Shown: positions 46,126 through 58,853 of the stretch, piece after piece
Layout: the number at the start of each line of letters is the position of its first letter
How positions within the stretch are numbered: position 1 is the first letter of the stretch
The notes under the pieces: generated by a model
The model's input: the letters and a program-made list of their open reading frames with translations, nothing else
What the model was told of the DNA's origin: nothing
The model's database searches: none
NCBI GenBank assembly: GCA_950295325.1
Contig: OX485809.1
Location: forward strand, 21,826,001 to 21,890,000
Direction: 5' to 3'
DNA length: 64,000 nt
Origin: Polytrichum commune
Taxonomy: Eukaryota; Streptophyta; Polytrichopsida; Polytrichales; Polytrichaceae
Made by a program: the position numbers and the translations under genes

Positions 46126-46481
46126 CTAGGACGAAATTAAAGGTGGGGAACTTTGGGTGACAACACGGTTGGCAAAATGTGGATTGTTCATCACTTCCCT
46201 CATTGTCTCTATTGTGTGTTGACCTCCAATTATCCATAAATGGCTTTCCAATATAGCTTGTTTGGATTTAGATTTTTCAAACGAAGGTTTGTATTCTTTG
46301 GTCTCTTTATCCAATTCAACAAGCATTACAAAGATTGGAACTCTAGCTCGGGACTCATGTAGCGTCATTACCTCATCCATCAACTATTAACGACGACCCT
46401 TTGTAACTTGCCTATGTACGCACATAGTTTGCGCGCGGTGTAGAAATTCCAATGGCACCTTCACTTTGCGTCCTTCAACCA
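46126..46481 (-). pseudogene. Gene relic with an HLWIIGGQHT motif, truncated by a MITE
   Basis: The minus strand reads MVEGRKVKVPLEFLHRAQ, CAYIGKLQRVVV (46480-46385), then after a frame change MTLHESRARVPIFVMLVE, FEKSKSKQAILESHLW and IIGGQHTIETMREVMNNP (to 46126). The GGQHT string recalls substrate loops of ParB-like nuclease folds, but I cannot assign a family. The end at 46481 coincides with the MITE copy beginning at 46483. Confidence 0.4.
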
Positions 46482-46482
46482 T

Positions 46483-46830
46483 GGGTAGATCACTCTAAGG
46501 CATTTTTGCGCACCACGTGCGGCTGGGTTTTTTTTTGTTTTGGGGCTATTTACCTTCAAGGGTTGAATTAAAGCCTCCCTATAATTACTTAAATTTCAAA
46601 AATGGCCCATTTGTTTGCACCCTTCCATTACTTATATTGTCCAAGTCACTGCAATTTTTTGTACTCTATATTCCTTTTAAGTAATAAAAGCTAATCTACT
46701 TCCTAACGCAATTGACGAGTGTTGAGGGAAAGCATGGAAACTAAGAAGGGTGCAAACATCCCCGTGAGTCCTAAACCCATTTACATACCATACTAAACAT
46801 ACCTTCTAGGATCCTTATCTTCAGCCCCTA
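46483..46830. mobile_element. Partial copy of the ACGGGTAGATCAC MITE
   Basis: GGGTAGATCACTCTAAGG and about 195 bp after it match 19351-19550. Then about 70 bp differ, and 46755-46830 again matches 19610-19680. The right terminus is missing. Confidence 0.8.
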
Positions 46831-48003
46831 GAAGTATATTGTATAGTTTGATGTCATAAATTGTTTGACTTCATAAATTTACCTCTTTTAAAATATGCCT
46901 AAAATTGTTGTCTAAACTCTTATAACTTGTGTCTTAAAGGCCACATCAAGGGAAGTGGTTATTCTTCTTGTAAATGATCTTGTAGATTTCTTTATTTGAT
47001 TTTTTTATTGTGTATGATATTGGGGGATCCACCAATGTGGCTCGGAAGGTGATATTAGTGAAGACTCCAATAATGACCTCTTGGAGCCACCTTGGAAGGT
47101 CTCTCCATAATGCCGTGAAATATGCTCACCCTAAACCCCTTAAAATGTCTTTCAAGTGTGAACCAGGAAGTCCCCTCATTCAAAATATTATGTATTAACA
47201 TGGGGACATCTCCTTGTCCACATGCCACCAAGAAATCTCCACATTTTATACAAGTTTTGCCTCCATATTATACTATATGATTATTGCTAATTCTTTGCTC
47301 TTCAAATTTAATGATACATTAAGTGTGTTTATTTACTATTGAAAACCTTGAATTTTAGTGAATTATTTCTAATTTAGTCCAATTTTAATTCAAACATCTA
47401 TTTTTACTTAAACATTTGTTCAATGTTTAAAACCCAAAACAAGACTATGACTTGAACATTTTGTAAGTCTTGAAAGTGGCATTTAAAATCCTTCTGTTAC
47501 TTTACTATAGAGACATAATTGGCATGGGAAATTATGAGCGCCTTTAAAAGAACCACCAAATGGGTTCAAACTCATGGAGATCCGACCATGGTCTTGCATT
47601 CTAATCCTAGCCCCTCGCAATCATAAGTCCAATCCAATGTTAAAACCAATATATAGGTGAATGCATGGTTTTAATATTGAACATCAATAATGGTATCAAA
47701 GAACCTGTTCATGGGTATCTAAATTGTTATACCGATCAATTATTGATATTTGGAGGGTACGTCAAAGTTTGTTTGGCTTTTCCCTTCCTCTGCAACTTTA
47801 TTTTTGATACCATAGGTTGATAGCAAGCTGGGGAAAAATGTCCAAAATTCAAATTCAGCAAGAATGGATTCGGCAGTTTGTGCGACATTCTATGGAATAA
47901 TTAGACAAACATGTACATATGTATAGGCACATAACATATTCTCCATACAAATCCACCCACTATAAGTTATTTTCCCACTCACTCATGATGGTTAAGTACC
48001 CAA
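46831..48003. other. No gene recognised
   Basis: AT-rich DNA with only short frames. Nothing in it matches a known family or repeat elsewhere in the window. Confidence 0.5.
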
Positions 48004-48797
48004 TGTCAACATTAGGGTTTATTATAAGTACACATTAGTGTGCTAATTAGGGCTCTTGAATGTCCTAGAATTTGGACATTTTATAAATATTATTTTCCTT
48101 TTCATTTAGGTCATGTGACCCATCAATTTTCAAACAAAACTAGGTTTGATTTTCATTCTATAAAAACTCCAGCCAACCTCATATCAACCTACGACACACA
48201 TCTACTCCATTGTCAACTCAACCTAGATCAAATAAAACCTCAATGAACATGTCCATATTTGGATGCGAATGTGTAATGCCATTCATACGTGGCTTCATCA
48301 TTCTAATGATCGATTGTCGCCATTTCGGCTTTCTTGAAACCTCGAGAACAAAGGGCGGGGTTGCACTTAATATACCCGTCTTTGTAGCGGTATGAGTGTG
48401 TGTCAACATTAGGGTTCAACATAAGTACACATTAGTGTGCTAATTAGGGCTCTTGAATGTCCTAGAATTTGGGCATTTTATAAACATTATTTTCCTTTTC
48501 ATTTAGGTCATGTGACCCATCAATTTGCAAACAAAACTAGGTCTGATTTTCATTCTATAAAAACTCCAGCCAACCTCATATCAACCCACGACACACATCT
48601 ACTCCATTGTCAACTCAACCTAGATCAAATAAAACCTCAATGAACATGTCCATATTTGGATGCGAATGTGTAATGCCATTCATACGTGGCTTCATCATTC
48701 CAATGATCGATTGTCGCCATTTCGGCTTTCTTGAAACCTCGAGAACAAAGGGTGGGGTTGCACTTAATATACCCGTCTTTGTAGCGGCATGAGTGTG
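48004..48797 (+). repeat. 397-bp tandem duplication
   Basis: 48004-48400 and 48401-48797 are nearly identical, with only a handful of substitutions (for example T/G after TAGAATTTG and T/C after CATCATTC). Each unit begins GTCAACATTAGGGTT and ends GCGG(T/C)ATGAGTGTGTGT. The identical 61- and 68-codon frames in both copies are likely by-products. Confidence 0.95.
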
Positions 48798-49831
48798 TGT
48801 AAGTTTGATTCAAGTGTTCCGTCCTGCCGAAGCTGTGATTAATGGTGTCCTTGAGAAGGGGGTAGTCGTACAATATTAAGGAAATTCATTTGGGGGTCGG
48901 GCTCGGTCGGAGAACTAAAATAGAAGGGACGTACAAAAGTAGCAAGTGGTTGTTCACGGGCCTCTATCACCAGGTCGGCGAGTTATGTTTTGCACCAGCT
49001 GCCCGACCAACTTGTGTGCAAGTGTATGGTGATGATTTTGGTTCGAGATCGAAGACTTTGGGCTTGGGTTGGGTGCCCATCGATTCATAACACCATGAAT
49101 GGGATCACATTCGACATGCGTCAAGCTCGATGTAGACGTGTCCGATTTGGCTATTTATCTAATTTGGACACTTATATTTGAGTGGTATGTGGTTTGTTGT
49201 GGTATCCAAGAATGGACACTAAAAAGTCATTTGATAAATTTTCTAAGTTCAACAATCAACATAATTTTTTGGGGGGAAGGGGTTGCAGCTATATCACCAT
49301 TATTGAGCACAAGAATCTTCACTGTGATTTTGAATTGAATGTTCATATGGGTGAGGAAAGTGGTTATGACCTTGATTGGGATTTGCTAATCATTGTCTAT
49401 TGATTACGTGTTTCAGATATTTGAAAAGTGGGCTAGTTGGAAAAGGTAACCATTTAAGATCCATCTCCCTTAGTAAATATTTCTTCCAACTCTTGCTATG
49501 TAGAGCTTTGTATGTTGCAATATATTAGTTTGATTATGGGACCCATAGCTTAAAATGATCATATAGAGTGAATGTGTGGAATTTATAGAAGGATTGCCCT
49601 CCCTCAAACTGAAGTGACATGGTTTAACACCCTTTTGTGTGTACAATATGCGGTGATGCCCTTAAATGAAGTTATTTACAACAAAGAGATATGATGCCAA
49701 TTGGAGGTGGGCCTAAATGCATCAAGCTTCACCATTGAGCATAGACTTACATCATATGTAGATCCAAGTCGGGTTTATGAAGCCAATCTATGAACCAAGT
49801 TCTCCTACCTCATGTTGGAAGTGTTTTTTTG

Positions 49832-49871
<40 letters not shown>

Positions 49872-50199
49872 ATGGTTGCAAGCTTATATGTGAATCCGAA
49901 ACTAGTTTACTAAGCAAGGCTAAGGTAGAGGTAGGTAATGTTGTTAACCCCCCCCCCCTCCCACCGGCCTCCTATACCCCTCGCAACCCAATATCGCATC
50001 ATGGACTCATAGTGCTTGTGGGCCTGCAGGGTGTCGGGATTAGGCTTCCCTTGGTGTTGTGTTGGGTACCAGAGGCATGACCGTGTTGTTGAACCAAGTA
50101 GGGACTAGGATCAATTGCAAATGATTGTGTTGGTTTAGACCACCTCTTGAGTTAGTTCTTCAGCTTAATGCATGCATTTGTATATTAATTTAGAGCCAA
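48798..50199. other. No gene recognised; GA microsatellite
   Basis: A (GA)n run of about 36 bp spans 49834-49869 and a C-run lies at about 49951-49958. 49380-49500 is a relative of 29150-29250 and 63120-63200 (ACCATTTAAGA(C/T)C). Confidence 0.55.
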
Positions 50200-50207
50200 T
50201 ATTAGTG

Positions 50208-51000
50208 CTCGGGCCGATCACACCCCCTTACATTTTGTAACCACGTGCGATAATGGGGTAATTAATGAGGGGATATTTATATACGTCTCAATACTTTTTT
50301 CCATCCCTATTTTTAGATATAAAGCTACTTTGACGTATTTTTTAGCACCCTATATTTATTTCTAATTATTTAGAGAGGTTAATTTTTTGCACCGTGTTTT
50401 TTTTATAAATCGTACAAGTGCCAAATAGTGGACGGAATACTATAGCATTGCAAAATTGACTATGTGAGCAGCAAACATTCCATACCATCCATCTTGTCAT
50501 TCATTTGGTTTCAATTAGTTATACCATCCGAAATCATTCAAAATACCAATCAAAACACAACCAATAGCATTTGGGTACTAGTTAAAGGGATACCAATAAA
50601 CATGGAGATAATAAAATATACAAGCTAACATAGACAAGTTGTAAACACGGATAGAACAAAACAAGAATTATAATTAGTTGTGACAAGATATAGAATTTTG
50701 CAAAACTACCTATCCAAAAATAAAATTGCATTCAAATACAAGAAAGCTAAATACGAAAACCATAATTATCTTATCGATCCTACTACACACTTTTCAGGGG
50801 ATCCAATATCTATAACCCTATTTTTTCTACTAATTACTAATATGGAGGCATTATTCACCACCCTATTTTACATATAATCATGTAGGGGACACATTTCCAA
50901 TTGTATGGTAGATCTCACAAAATTTTACCCTCAACGAATTAAATTGATCCTATTTTTTATCTCACATGGTTTCTAAAATTCCAATAATCACCTCCCCGAG
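50208..51000. mobile_element. Compact 793-bp CTCGGG element with 8-bp target duplication
   Basis: It begins CTCGGGCCGATCAC and ends with the inverse of CTCGGGGAGGTGATTA. TATTAGTG flanks both sides exactly (50200-50207 and 51001-51008). The inverse of this element is collinear with the blocks of the composite at 20969-26395. It has no coding capacity. An 8-bp duplication fits hAT-type or P-type transposition. Confidence 0.85.
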
Positions 51001-51008
51001 TATTAGTG

Positions 51009-51900
51009 GATCCTTAGCATGGTGATGTCCAAGATTGGATAATGTTGATCCAAGGATTGGTTGTTAATGTAATTGGCCGCCATGCATGACTAATGGTCAA
51101 AAGCTTGCAAAGGGCCGGTTTAGGCTTTGAATGACCTCAATTGGTAGCTTTGTGAGTGGGGCATGGGGTTTTCGTGAGGTTGCTATTGGGAGTTTTTTGT
51201 TGTTGCATCAGGTCGTTGTGAGGTTGTTGTTGGGAGATTGCTAAGTTGCCAACAAAGTTTTGTTACTAAAAATTAGTGATCACATTTGAATGCTTAGGTA
51301 ATGATGAGACACGTTACCCTCAAGTAGTTGAGGTACTTAGATTTTGTGGGCGACCAAACTAGGATGCCGAAATGCTCATGTGCCAAAATTGGGCAATGTA
51401 CTAAAATATGAATGTGCTAAAATCCAACAATGTCCCATATTGTTTCTATATAGGTTGAAGTGTTTGAGTATTACATATTGTTGATGATACTGAGTTAATG
51501 GAACATTTTATTATGTGCAAATTTGATGATTCATTATTGAAAATGGCATATGGAACTAGTCCAACAATGTTTACTCCCATCCATGTTAACCACCTTTACT
51601 CCAACAATGTTTGCATGCATGTGGTTAGGCTTGTTTACGTCATCACATCTTTACTCCAACACGTGTTTGAATACCCTTCATATGTCTTACATGTATAAAT
51701 GTTCATGAATGTGAGCTCAACTACAATCCAACATGCAAACCACAATAAAAACAAATAAAAATATTGTCAACCACAAAACTGACTAGTTCTTATAATAAAT
51801 ATGAGGGGTGGGTCAATGGGTGCCATACCAAGCTCAAATGCAAGCTCACATTCTATATTGCATACTATGGACAACATAAAAAATGAGTTCCCCATGAATA
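51009..51900. other. No gene recognised
   Basis: Mixed AT-rich sequence. Repeated GGTCGTTGTGAGGTTG-like segments near 51175-51235 are the only structure noticed. Confidence 0.5.
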
Positions 51901-51907
51901 ATATGTA

Positions 51908-53302
51908 TTGCATTTAGGGCATATTGTTACTAAGAAAAACCTATGGAAATTGGTAATTGGGACTAACGAGCAGTTGAAGGCACCCATGGATGCCGTTGAC
52001 GAAGGAGCCCTGGCACATGCATATGGCATCCCTACCACATCTCTGAGGGACCATGTGGCTGGAAAACACTTTCTAAAAGACAAGGTAAAAAAAAAAGTTG
52101 TGTTGTCACCCAAGGAGGAGAAACACCTAATAGAGTCGATTATGAAGAGGAAGCATTAGGCAACCCAATTAATTTGGGTTGAATACTATTAAAGGTCATT
52201 GAACTTATGCAAGAAAGAGAACCCCCTTTCATCAAAGGGATTCCAAGCACAAGTTGGGCGAAGTGGTTTAAAATTAGGGATCCAAAGCTAGGCATGAGAG
52301 TAGCCCAAGGTTGGAACAAGGAAGGGCAAAGGAATTATGTGCGCTTAATAGTGCAACATTGTTCGACAATGACAAGGATATGAATAACAAACATACTTAC
52401 CCGCTTACGCACATCTAGAATTGTGATGAACCTAGTGCACAAGTAGGACATTAAAAAGGGGGATAGTGCTTGATAACAAGGAATTCATAACATGCATATT
52501 GTAATGCCCAATGGGAGCGAATGGTTCTCATTTCTATCTTGCATGAATGCGGGGCAATATGATTTCCCTTTTTCATATTTTTCAGGTAGGATCATGAGGC
52601 ATAATTGAATATCTAGATGTGAGGAAAAGGCATGTATGGCCATGTATGAAAAAAAAAAAAAAAAAAACATGGATGACATGTGTACTTTTCAACTAGTGGC
52701 TTAACCACTTCTTGGTGCATGTGGGTGAATTGTAAGAAATAAGCAATAAGAATCAACACCTTTTAATAATGGATGGTTATAGTTCCCATGTAAACATAGA
52801 TGTGTGCTACAAGGTGTAAGAAATGGGCTAGGACTTACTGACTTTGTCTAGCCACACCTCCCATGCCATGCAGACCTTGGATGTCAGTGTATTCAAATTA
52901 TTTAAGTTGGCATTCATGAAGCATAGGATTTTTTGGACATTGAGAAATAAAGGAAAGGGGGTTGCCAAAGAAGACTTAGCCCAATGGGTTTCATTAGCAT
53001 TAAAAAAAACTATGACTCCGGAGAACATTAAGAAGAGATTCTCTACTACCGGCATATGGCCACTAATCATGGAGGTAATGAACGGAAAGATGGGCCTGAG
53101 TGAAGCATTTGTGAATGTTATGGATGGCAACTTTCAAGAACCCTCGTTTGACATCCATGTTGAGGAGGTGATAGGGGACAAGCTCATGAGGACACAAGAA
53201 GGGCACACACTGTACGTTGTAGCACAAGTGAAGGATCGGGAATGGATCCAACATAGAAGTTGTTACCATGGTGGAACATGTGGCAATGTTCCAAAGAGCT
53301 AG
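51908..53302 (+). pseudogene. pogo/CENP-B-like transposase relic
   Basis: Collinear plus-strand pieces: a psq-type helix-turn-helix (51960-52070, MDAVDEGALAHAYGIPTTSL then RDHVAGK), VVLSPKEEKHLIESIM, a second DNA-binding part (about 52205-52320, PPFIKGIPSTSWAKWFKIRD), and after a broken middle HTSHAMQTLDVSVFKLFKLA with the third catalytic Asp position, NKGKGVAKEDLAQWVSLAL and MTPENIKKRFSTTGIWPL (52844-53060). This is the domain order of pogo/Tigger-type transposases. The middle catalytic region is lost to stops and indels, so it is inactive. The C-terminal 152-codon frame remains open. Confidence 0.7.
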
Positions 53303-55334
53303 AAAGTGTTGATCAAAACAATGCCCTTAATATGTTGGGCATATTAGTTCTCCTTCATATAACACAAATTGTGCGCATGTGGCGGGACACACTGCACATC
53401 TACTACTCTAAAAAAAAATCATTGATGAGTATATAATAGCTTTGGAACAAAAACAAGATAGAAGGGAGGAAATAGCCAGGGAGAAGGGGGGGGGGGGAAA
53501 GCAAATCAAGAAATAAATAAAGTTAGAATAGCGGAGGAGAAGAGACAGAATGCAAAGGAGAAGAGATAGAAGGTAGAGGATAAGAAAGCATAGATTGAGA
53601 GTAGAGTTGAGGAGCAAGGGGTAATGTGGAGTGTGAAGCGATGCACAAAGGCATGCATCAAGCTACATGAATCAATCAAGGCCCAACTACCCCTGCCTCC
53701 ACGGTCATATTGGGCTCCATATTGCAGGACCAAAAGCCCACTATGCTAGTTGAATCAATAAGTTAGTCGCTAAAGGAATTTAATGAAAAAAAAAGGCCTA
53801 CATAATGAGAAGTTACTATAACTACAAAAGCCCACTTGGGTGCACTACCCAAACGCACCACAAAGGGAATGGCTTGCACCATAACAAGTGCGCCAAATAG
53901 CCTTGGCATCCACCCATATGTACCACTCCAACTCACATATGAGGACACCCCACACAACGCAAGTGCATGCTCAAGTTCTCACACCGGATGTGAGTTCCCC
54001 TTTGCACCAACGTAGCCAGGAGGGTTTGTCATCACAAAGCCGAGCACGATTGAGCCAAATGACAATGGTTTAAGGTGGGTACCCTAAACTTCTTCTTCTT
54101 CATCTTCTTCTTCTTTAATTAATTGGTTATGTAATGGATCATACAAGCTTCATTTCACGTGCATGTGATTGTTTCCAATTTTTTCTTCTTTTCAATAATG
54201 AACGCATTTGGAAACACTATGTATTCAATCAATGAATCTACAAACATATTATTGTATTGTAGGTTTTCTAATGCAACACAATATTTTTGTGTAGATATAA
54301 TATTTAAAAATGGATAATATACAAATTGAACCAAAAAAAACCACATACCTTACCTAAGAATATATACATAGTGTGAAGTATGCTAATTAAGGAAGCTAGA
54401 TTTGTTGGTTGTGTAGATAGGTACGATTGGGGTTTCTGAGCCACCTAGGTTGGTATCTAATATGCTTGTGTTGGTCTCAACCCATGCTTGGGTAGGCCCA
54501 ATGTGGATCCTGAAAGGGGTGGTTTATGAGCCACACGGGTCAGTCTTATGATATGCTTGGGTAGGCATGATGTGGGGCGGCGAGTTGGGTTTAGGATGTT
54601 GCAAGGTGATGGTAGGCTGGCTTGGGCTATGCTTTTATGATGAGTGGTGAATAGGTAGAAGGGCCTATCTAAGCCTAACTAGGTAGGGTGCAAGTACGTG
54701 TAGGGACACTTTGAAAGTTAGGGATGAGTTTAACCCGATATTGATATCAAGGGGCCTACGTAGCGGCTATGGGAGCCTACTGCTTTGTACATCGAATATT
54801 CATAACATGTTCACATGTGATTTTTTTACTTTAAAATGTTCTTGACCTCAATTTAGTTGCAGTTGCCATTACTATTGTGCCTCTATTTGCATATAGGGTG
54901 TCCTAGACTAAATGCATCAACTTAAAGTGTTGGTTTATGCCACCTTTGCCTTATGGAGCAAGTGTTACTGTCTCATGTCAAAGGTGGTCCTTATTTAATA
55001 ACTACACACATACATCTCAAATGTACAATTATAGACCTTCCCAAGGGTCCAACCGCACATCATGGTTAAGACTCTAGTTAGGATAAATAACCACTCAAAG
55101 TAGTTATATTGTGCATGTTGTCGTGATGTGGGCCGGTTAGTATTTAAAACGTAGGTATTTACACGTGTTATTGCTATTTCAAGTATGCATGTAGATGAAT
55201 GTTAGTATGATGTTGTATCAACCATGTTCTAGTTAGTTATTTAGTTGAGAATTGGTTTTGAGTTCAAGACTAGGAGTGCTTGATAGGGACAACTTGGTAG
55301 AGAGGACTTGGTAGGGATGACTTGAGGGTTAGGG
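53303..55334. other. No gene recognised; simple repeats
   Basis: A G-run lies at about 53488-53498, purine-rich AGAAG(A)GA sequence at 53510-53600, and a CTT-rich run at 54090-54115. Around 54440-54560 TGAGCCAC and ATGCTTG(G/T)GT phrases recur at about 90-bp spacing. Confidence 0.5.
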
Positions 55335-55525
55335 ACGGATAGGGCTTACCGGCGGTGGCAAATGTCACCTACCTGTTTAGGGTTCCTTGATGCCCTAAAC
55401 CTAATGTTTTCATATTGGCCGAAGCGTTAGGGAGGATTAGGGTTTACCGGCGGCAACCATTACCTAGTCACTTAGGATTTGTGATGTCCTAAACTCTAAG
55501 GTTTCCTATTGGCCGAATGGGGCAA
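55335..55525 (+). repeat. Diverged ~95-bp tandem duplication
   Basis: Two units contain GGATAGGGCTTACCGGCGG and GGATTAGGGTTTACCGGCGG, then a GTCCTAAAC or GCCCTAAAC phrase and TATTGGCCGAA. Similarity is clear but with many indels. Confidence 0.7.
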
Positions 55526-58269
55526 AAGAGAAGAGGATTTAAGAGGGTAGAGAATGGGTGGTGAGAAATTCTTGTGGGCATTCTTGAGGGAGTTGAAGGG
55601 TTTGTGTTTAGAAAGCTTATGAGGTTGAGAGAATGAATGCTTCTAAGTGTTTAGATAAGTTGAGGGTGTTATGTCCTCTACATGTGGTTTATAAAGAAGG
55701 CAAGACTTGAATATCATGTTTTGGTCTATTGTGTATGATGGATAAAGTACTTTGTTGCAGTGTTTCTAGTAAGGTGGATTCTTGTGTGAAAAATTTGAGG
55801 GTTTGATTCATGCTTTAGAAAGAGCAATAAAGCGTTGAAGCAAAGGCAATCTAGAACTATTATAGCTAAGTAACCCAACTTTGAGGGTTTTTGGTTCTCT
55901 GTAAGTATTGTATCTATGAATGTAAGATTTGGAGGGTAGCTTGAAAGATGTATTTTCTTAATTATAGTAAAATTTTGTCTCTATAGGTGTTATAGTTTAT
56001 GATTTATTGCTCTTGATGCAACCGGATCTTTTAAGGGATTGTTGAGGGCAAATATTAGTTTGACTAAAAGTTGCACCATGAGTTGCACATTATTTTGTTG
56101 GTCATGAAAATTGATATGTGAGTAGTAGATAAGGCATGCAACTACCTTGCAAAATTAAGTAGATATAACGTAAAGGAATTGAAAGTTACATGAGGATGAA
56201 GTTGACTAAGTCAGTATTGAGGACACTATATGATTGAATGAACTTGAGCAAGATTAAGGGATGGTTTTGGGACGATTGAGGAGTTAGTGCATGTGAAAAA
56301 CAAACTTTGAGATTAGACAAACCTACCACAGCAAAAGACTTCGTGTTTTTCCTGGACAAACAACATGTTTCTTGACATTGCATTGCCCAATTATTAGAGT
56401 TAGCTAACATATGAGGTAGCTAACCTATGTGAGAGCTAATCTAGCTCATGGATGCAACATCTAGTTCAAATTGAGGTTTAAATAAAATTTATCAAAATAT
56501 AAGTTAGCTAATTGTTGGGACCTTGCTTTTGTGAAGAAATCTTAACTCATCCATACCCCTAATACTAATTTACTTATTCAAATGAGCAGCCCAAGTTAAT
56601 GTTAAAATAACTTTGAAATCAAATTTCAACATCCAAATGTAAATGATATTAAATTTATAGTTTTATCAAAAAATACCAATGGTGTGGACCACATAATTAT
56701 AATGTATTATAATTAGTGTCATGTTCAAAACTTGGGCAAGTTGAGCAAGACTTTGATCGGTCAACCTTAACCCCTCTCTTAAATTGGTCAACCTTTGGTT
56801 AGTGGTAACTAGGATGTGCGGCCATGCAATCAGTTAGCATGCATATGAGGTACCCTAGAGGGCTCTCTATTTCATCTTTACATGTGCCGGAATGTAGTTT
56901 CCACCTGGGATATAAGTGGGTTGTGGCGAATGTGAGCATGACACATGGCAAATTTGAGGAAAAAACAATCATTTTGTGTCGAAATAGAGAGTCCTCTACG
57001 GTAGTCGATTTCACTAACTCACATTATTAGCTAGCATGTAGGGGCACATAAGGGTTGTTGATTAGAAATATGGTTTAGAAAACACACATTTGGCTTGGGT
57101 ATTTTTCTTCTTCTTGGCAATGTAGAATATTATGAGTATATTATGCTTCATAAAACTTTCAACTCGTACTTAAATCTATAACAAGGGTACAAAGAAAGAA
57201 AGGCAACTATGATGTTGCCACCAGCGTAAATTATGGTGTTGCTTCATTTTCAAGCAACAAATGCATACATATATAGGAGATTATAAAGAATGGATAAGGC
57301 TTAAGCTAGGTGCTCTTCCAACATCTCCATATTTTATCCAATCTATAGATGGCTAACCCATCATCATTACAAATTATCAAAGCTATAAGTCATGAAGAGT
57401 TGGTATCTTGGGTGGGCATATAAGATGCCTCAAAAGATAGGAAATAAGGGGGGAGACTATAAAGATTTAATTGACCTCATGAACTCATTTGTGAATTAAA
57501 ATATAAGATTATATTGGTATCAAATGTCAAATCGTGGACTTTTGATCAGACCGACCATGTCATGGTAGGCTTGAAAATGATAATTGTGTTGGCTGAAATG
57601 AGATTCATGGTAGGAACTAGTGTGTGTGAATTACATCCAATGGATGAAAATCCTTCCATGACTTCATTAAGAAATAATGAATTATATTTTTTGTATAAAT
57701 AATGAAGGCTTACTTTTTGCAAGATTGTTTTCTTGTATACATAGAGTATGGTATTACCCCTCCATTTTATTGGTGTAATATGTATGTATGTATGTATACA
57801 CACATGTACATACACACGCAGCTATTTCTTAGCTATTACTTTGTATGCATTACCCATTTATAGTCCACCCAAAAACCATATATAGAGGTGATAAAATGAA
57901 GATAGTGCATGCATGTGATGTATGCCTTTAGTGAAAAGTGCACCCCCCATGCCCATCACATGAAGGAGGAGCCCTCTGTAGATGGTGCTAAGGTATCCAT
58001 TGTCATTCAAGACTGTTATTACAAGAAACATACATTCACTGCAGTCATTCAATTATTTCATAATGATCATGATTATCCAACAAATGTACACAAAACATTT
58101 ACATGTCCCAAGCCCAATTCTTCTAGCCTCGACTTTAGTTTTGAACCACTCGTTGTGTGCTCATTGTCCTTGCTTTCATTAATATTTGCTAAAAAAATTG
58201 AGATCCCCCAAGGCCCAAACAAATGAACCCAATTGGAAACAAGTCCCACATGTTATTATTTGGTGAATC
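55526..58269. other. No gene recognised
   Basis: AT-rich sequence with a short (TGTA)n-type run at about 57778-57800. Frames of 60-100 codons at 57514-58226 match nothing known. Confidence 0.5.
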
Positions 58270-58272
58270 TCA

Positions 58273-58850
58273 GGGCCGGTTTACACCATGGACCATGAAG
58301 TCGCACCATGGAAGATGGTATTTTTTCATGGTCCGAGTTGGTGGTCCAACTTTCATGGTCCGATTTAAAAAAAAATCAAATTACAAAGCCTTTGGACCCC
58401 TTAGTAGGTGTAAACTGAATATGGACCAAGAGGAATGACCATGCACCAAAAAGTGAATGTGCTGATTTTTTTTAATATATGTCCAAAAAGGGTAGTTTTG
58501 ACAAAATCCAAGTTTGATCATTCTTTTGTCTTCTCTTGTCTTCATCTTCTCTTCCCTTAAAAAAAAAACATTGATTTTTTTATTATAACATTATTTCTCT
58601 GCCATAGGCCCTTACCTTTTTCTATCATAACACCTCTCTTGCCTCTCCCACTTCAAAACTTTTTGGACCATGTCAGTGGATAATGTAGGTCTTAAAATAT
58701 TTCTTTTGGGGACCTCAAATTCTAGGGTCACACTGACATTTTTTTACTTGGTGTAAACCAAATTGAATCATCCTAGGACGAGTTCAACAACCAATGAGAG
58801 ATTTTATAGGACATTGGGATGACTTCATGATCTATGGTGTAAACAACCCC
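58273..58850. mobile_element. Tourist-like (PIF/Harbinger) MITE
   Basis: The left end GGGCCGGTTTACACCAT pairs with the inverse of the right end GGGGTTGTTTACACCAT, with similarity continuing (GA(C/T)CATGAAGTC). The trinucleotide TCA flanks both sides (58270-58272 and 58851-58853). The G-rich terminus, length (578 bp) and 3-bp duplication fit PIF/Harbinger derivatives. It has no transposase. Confidence 0.75.
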
Positions 58851-58853
58851 TCA

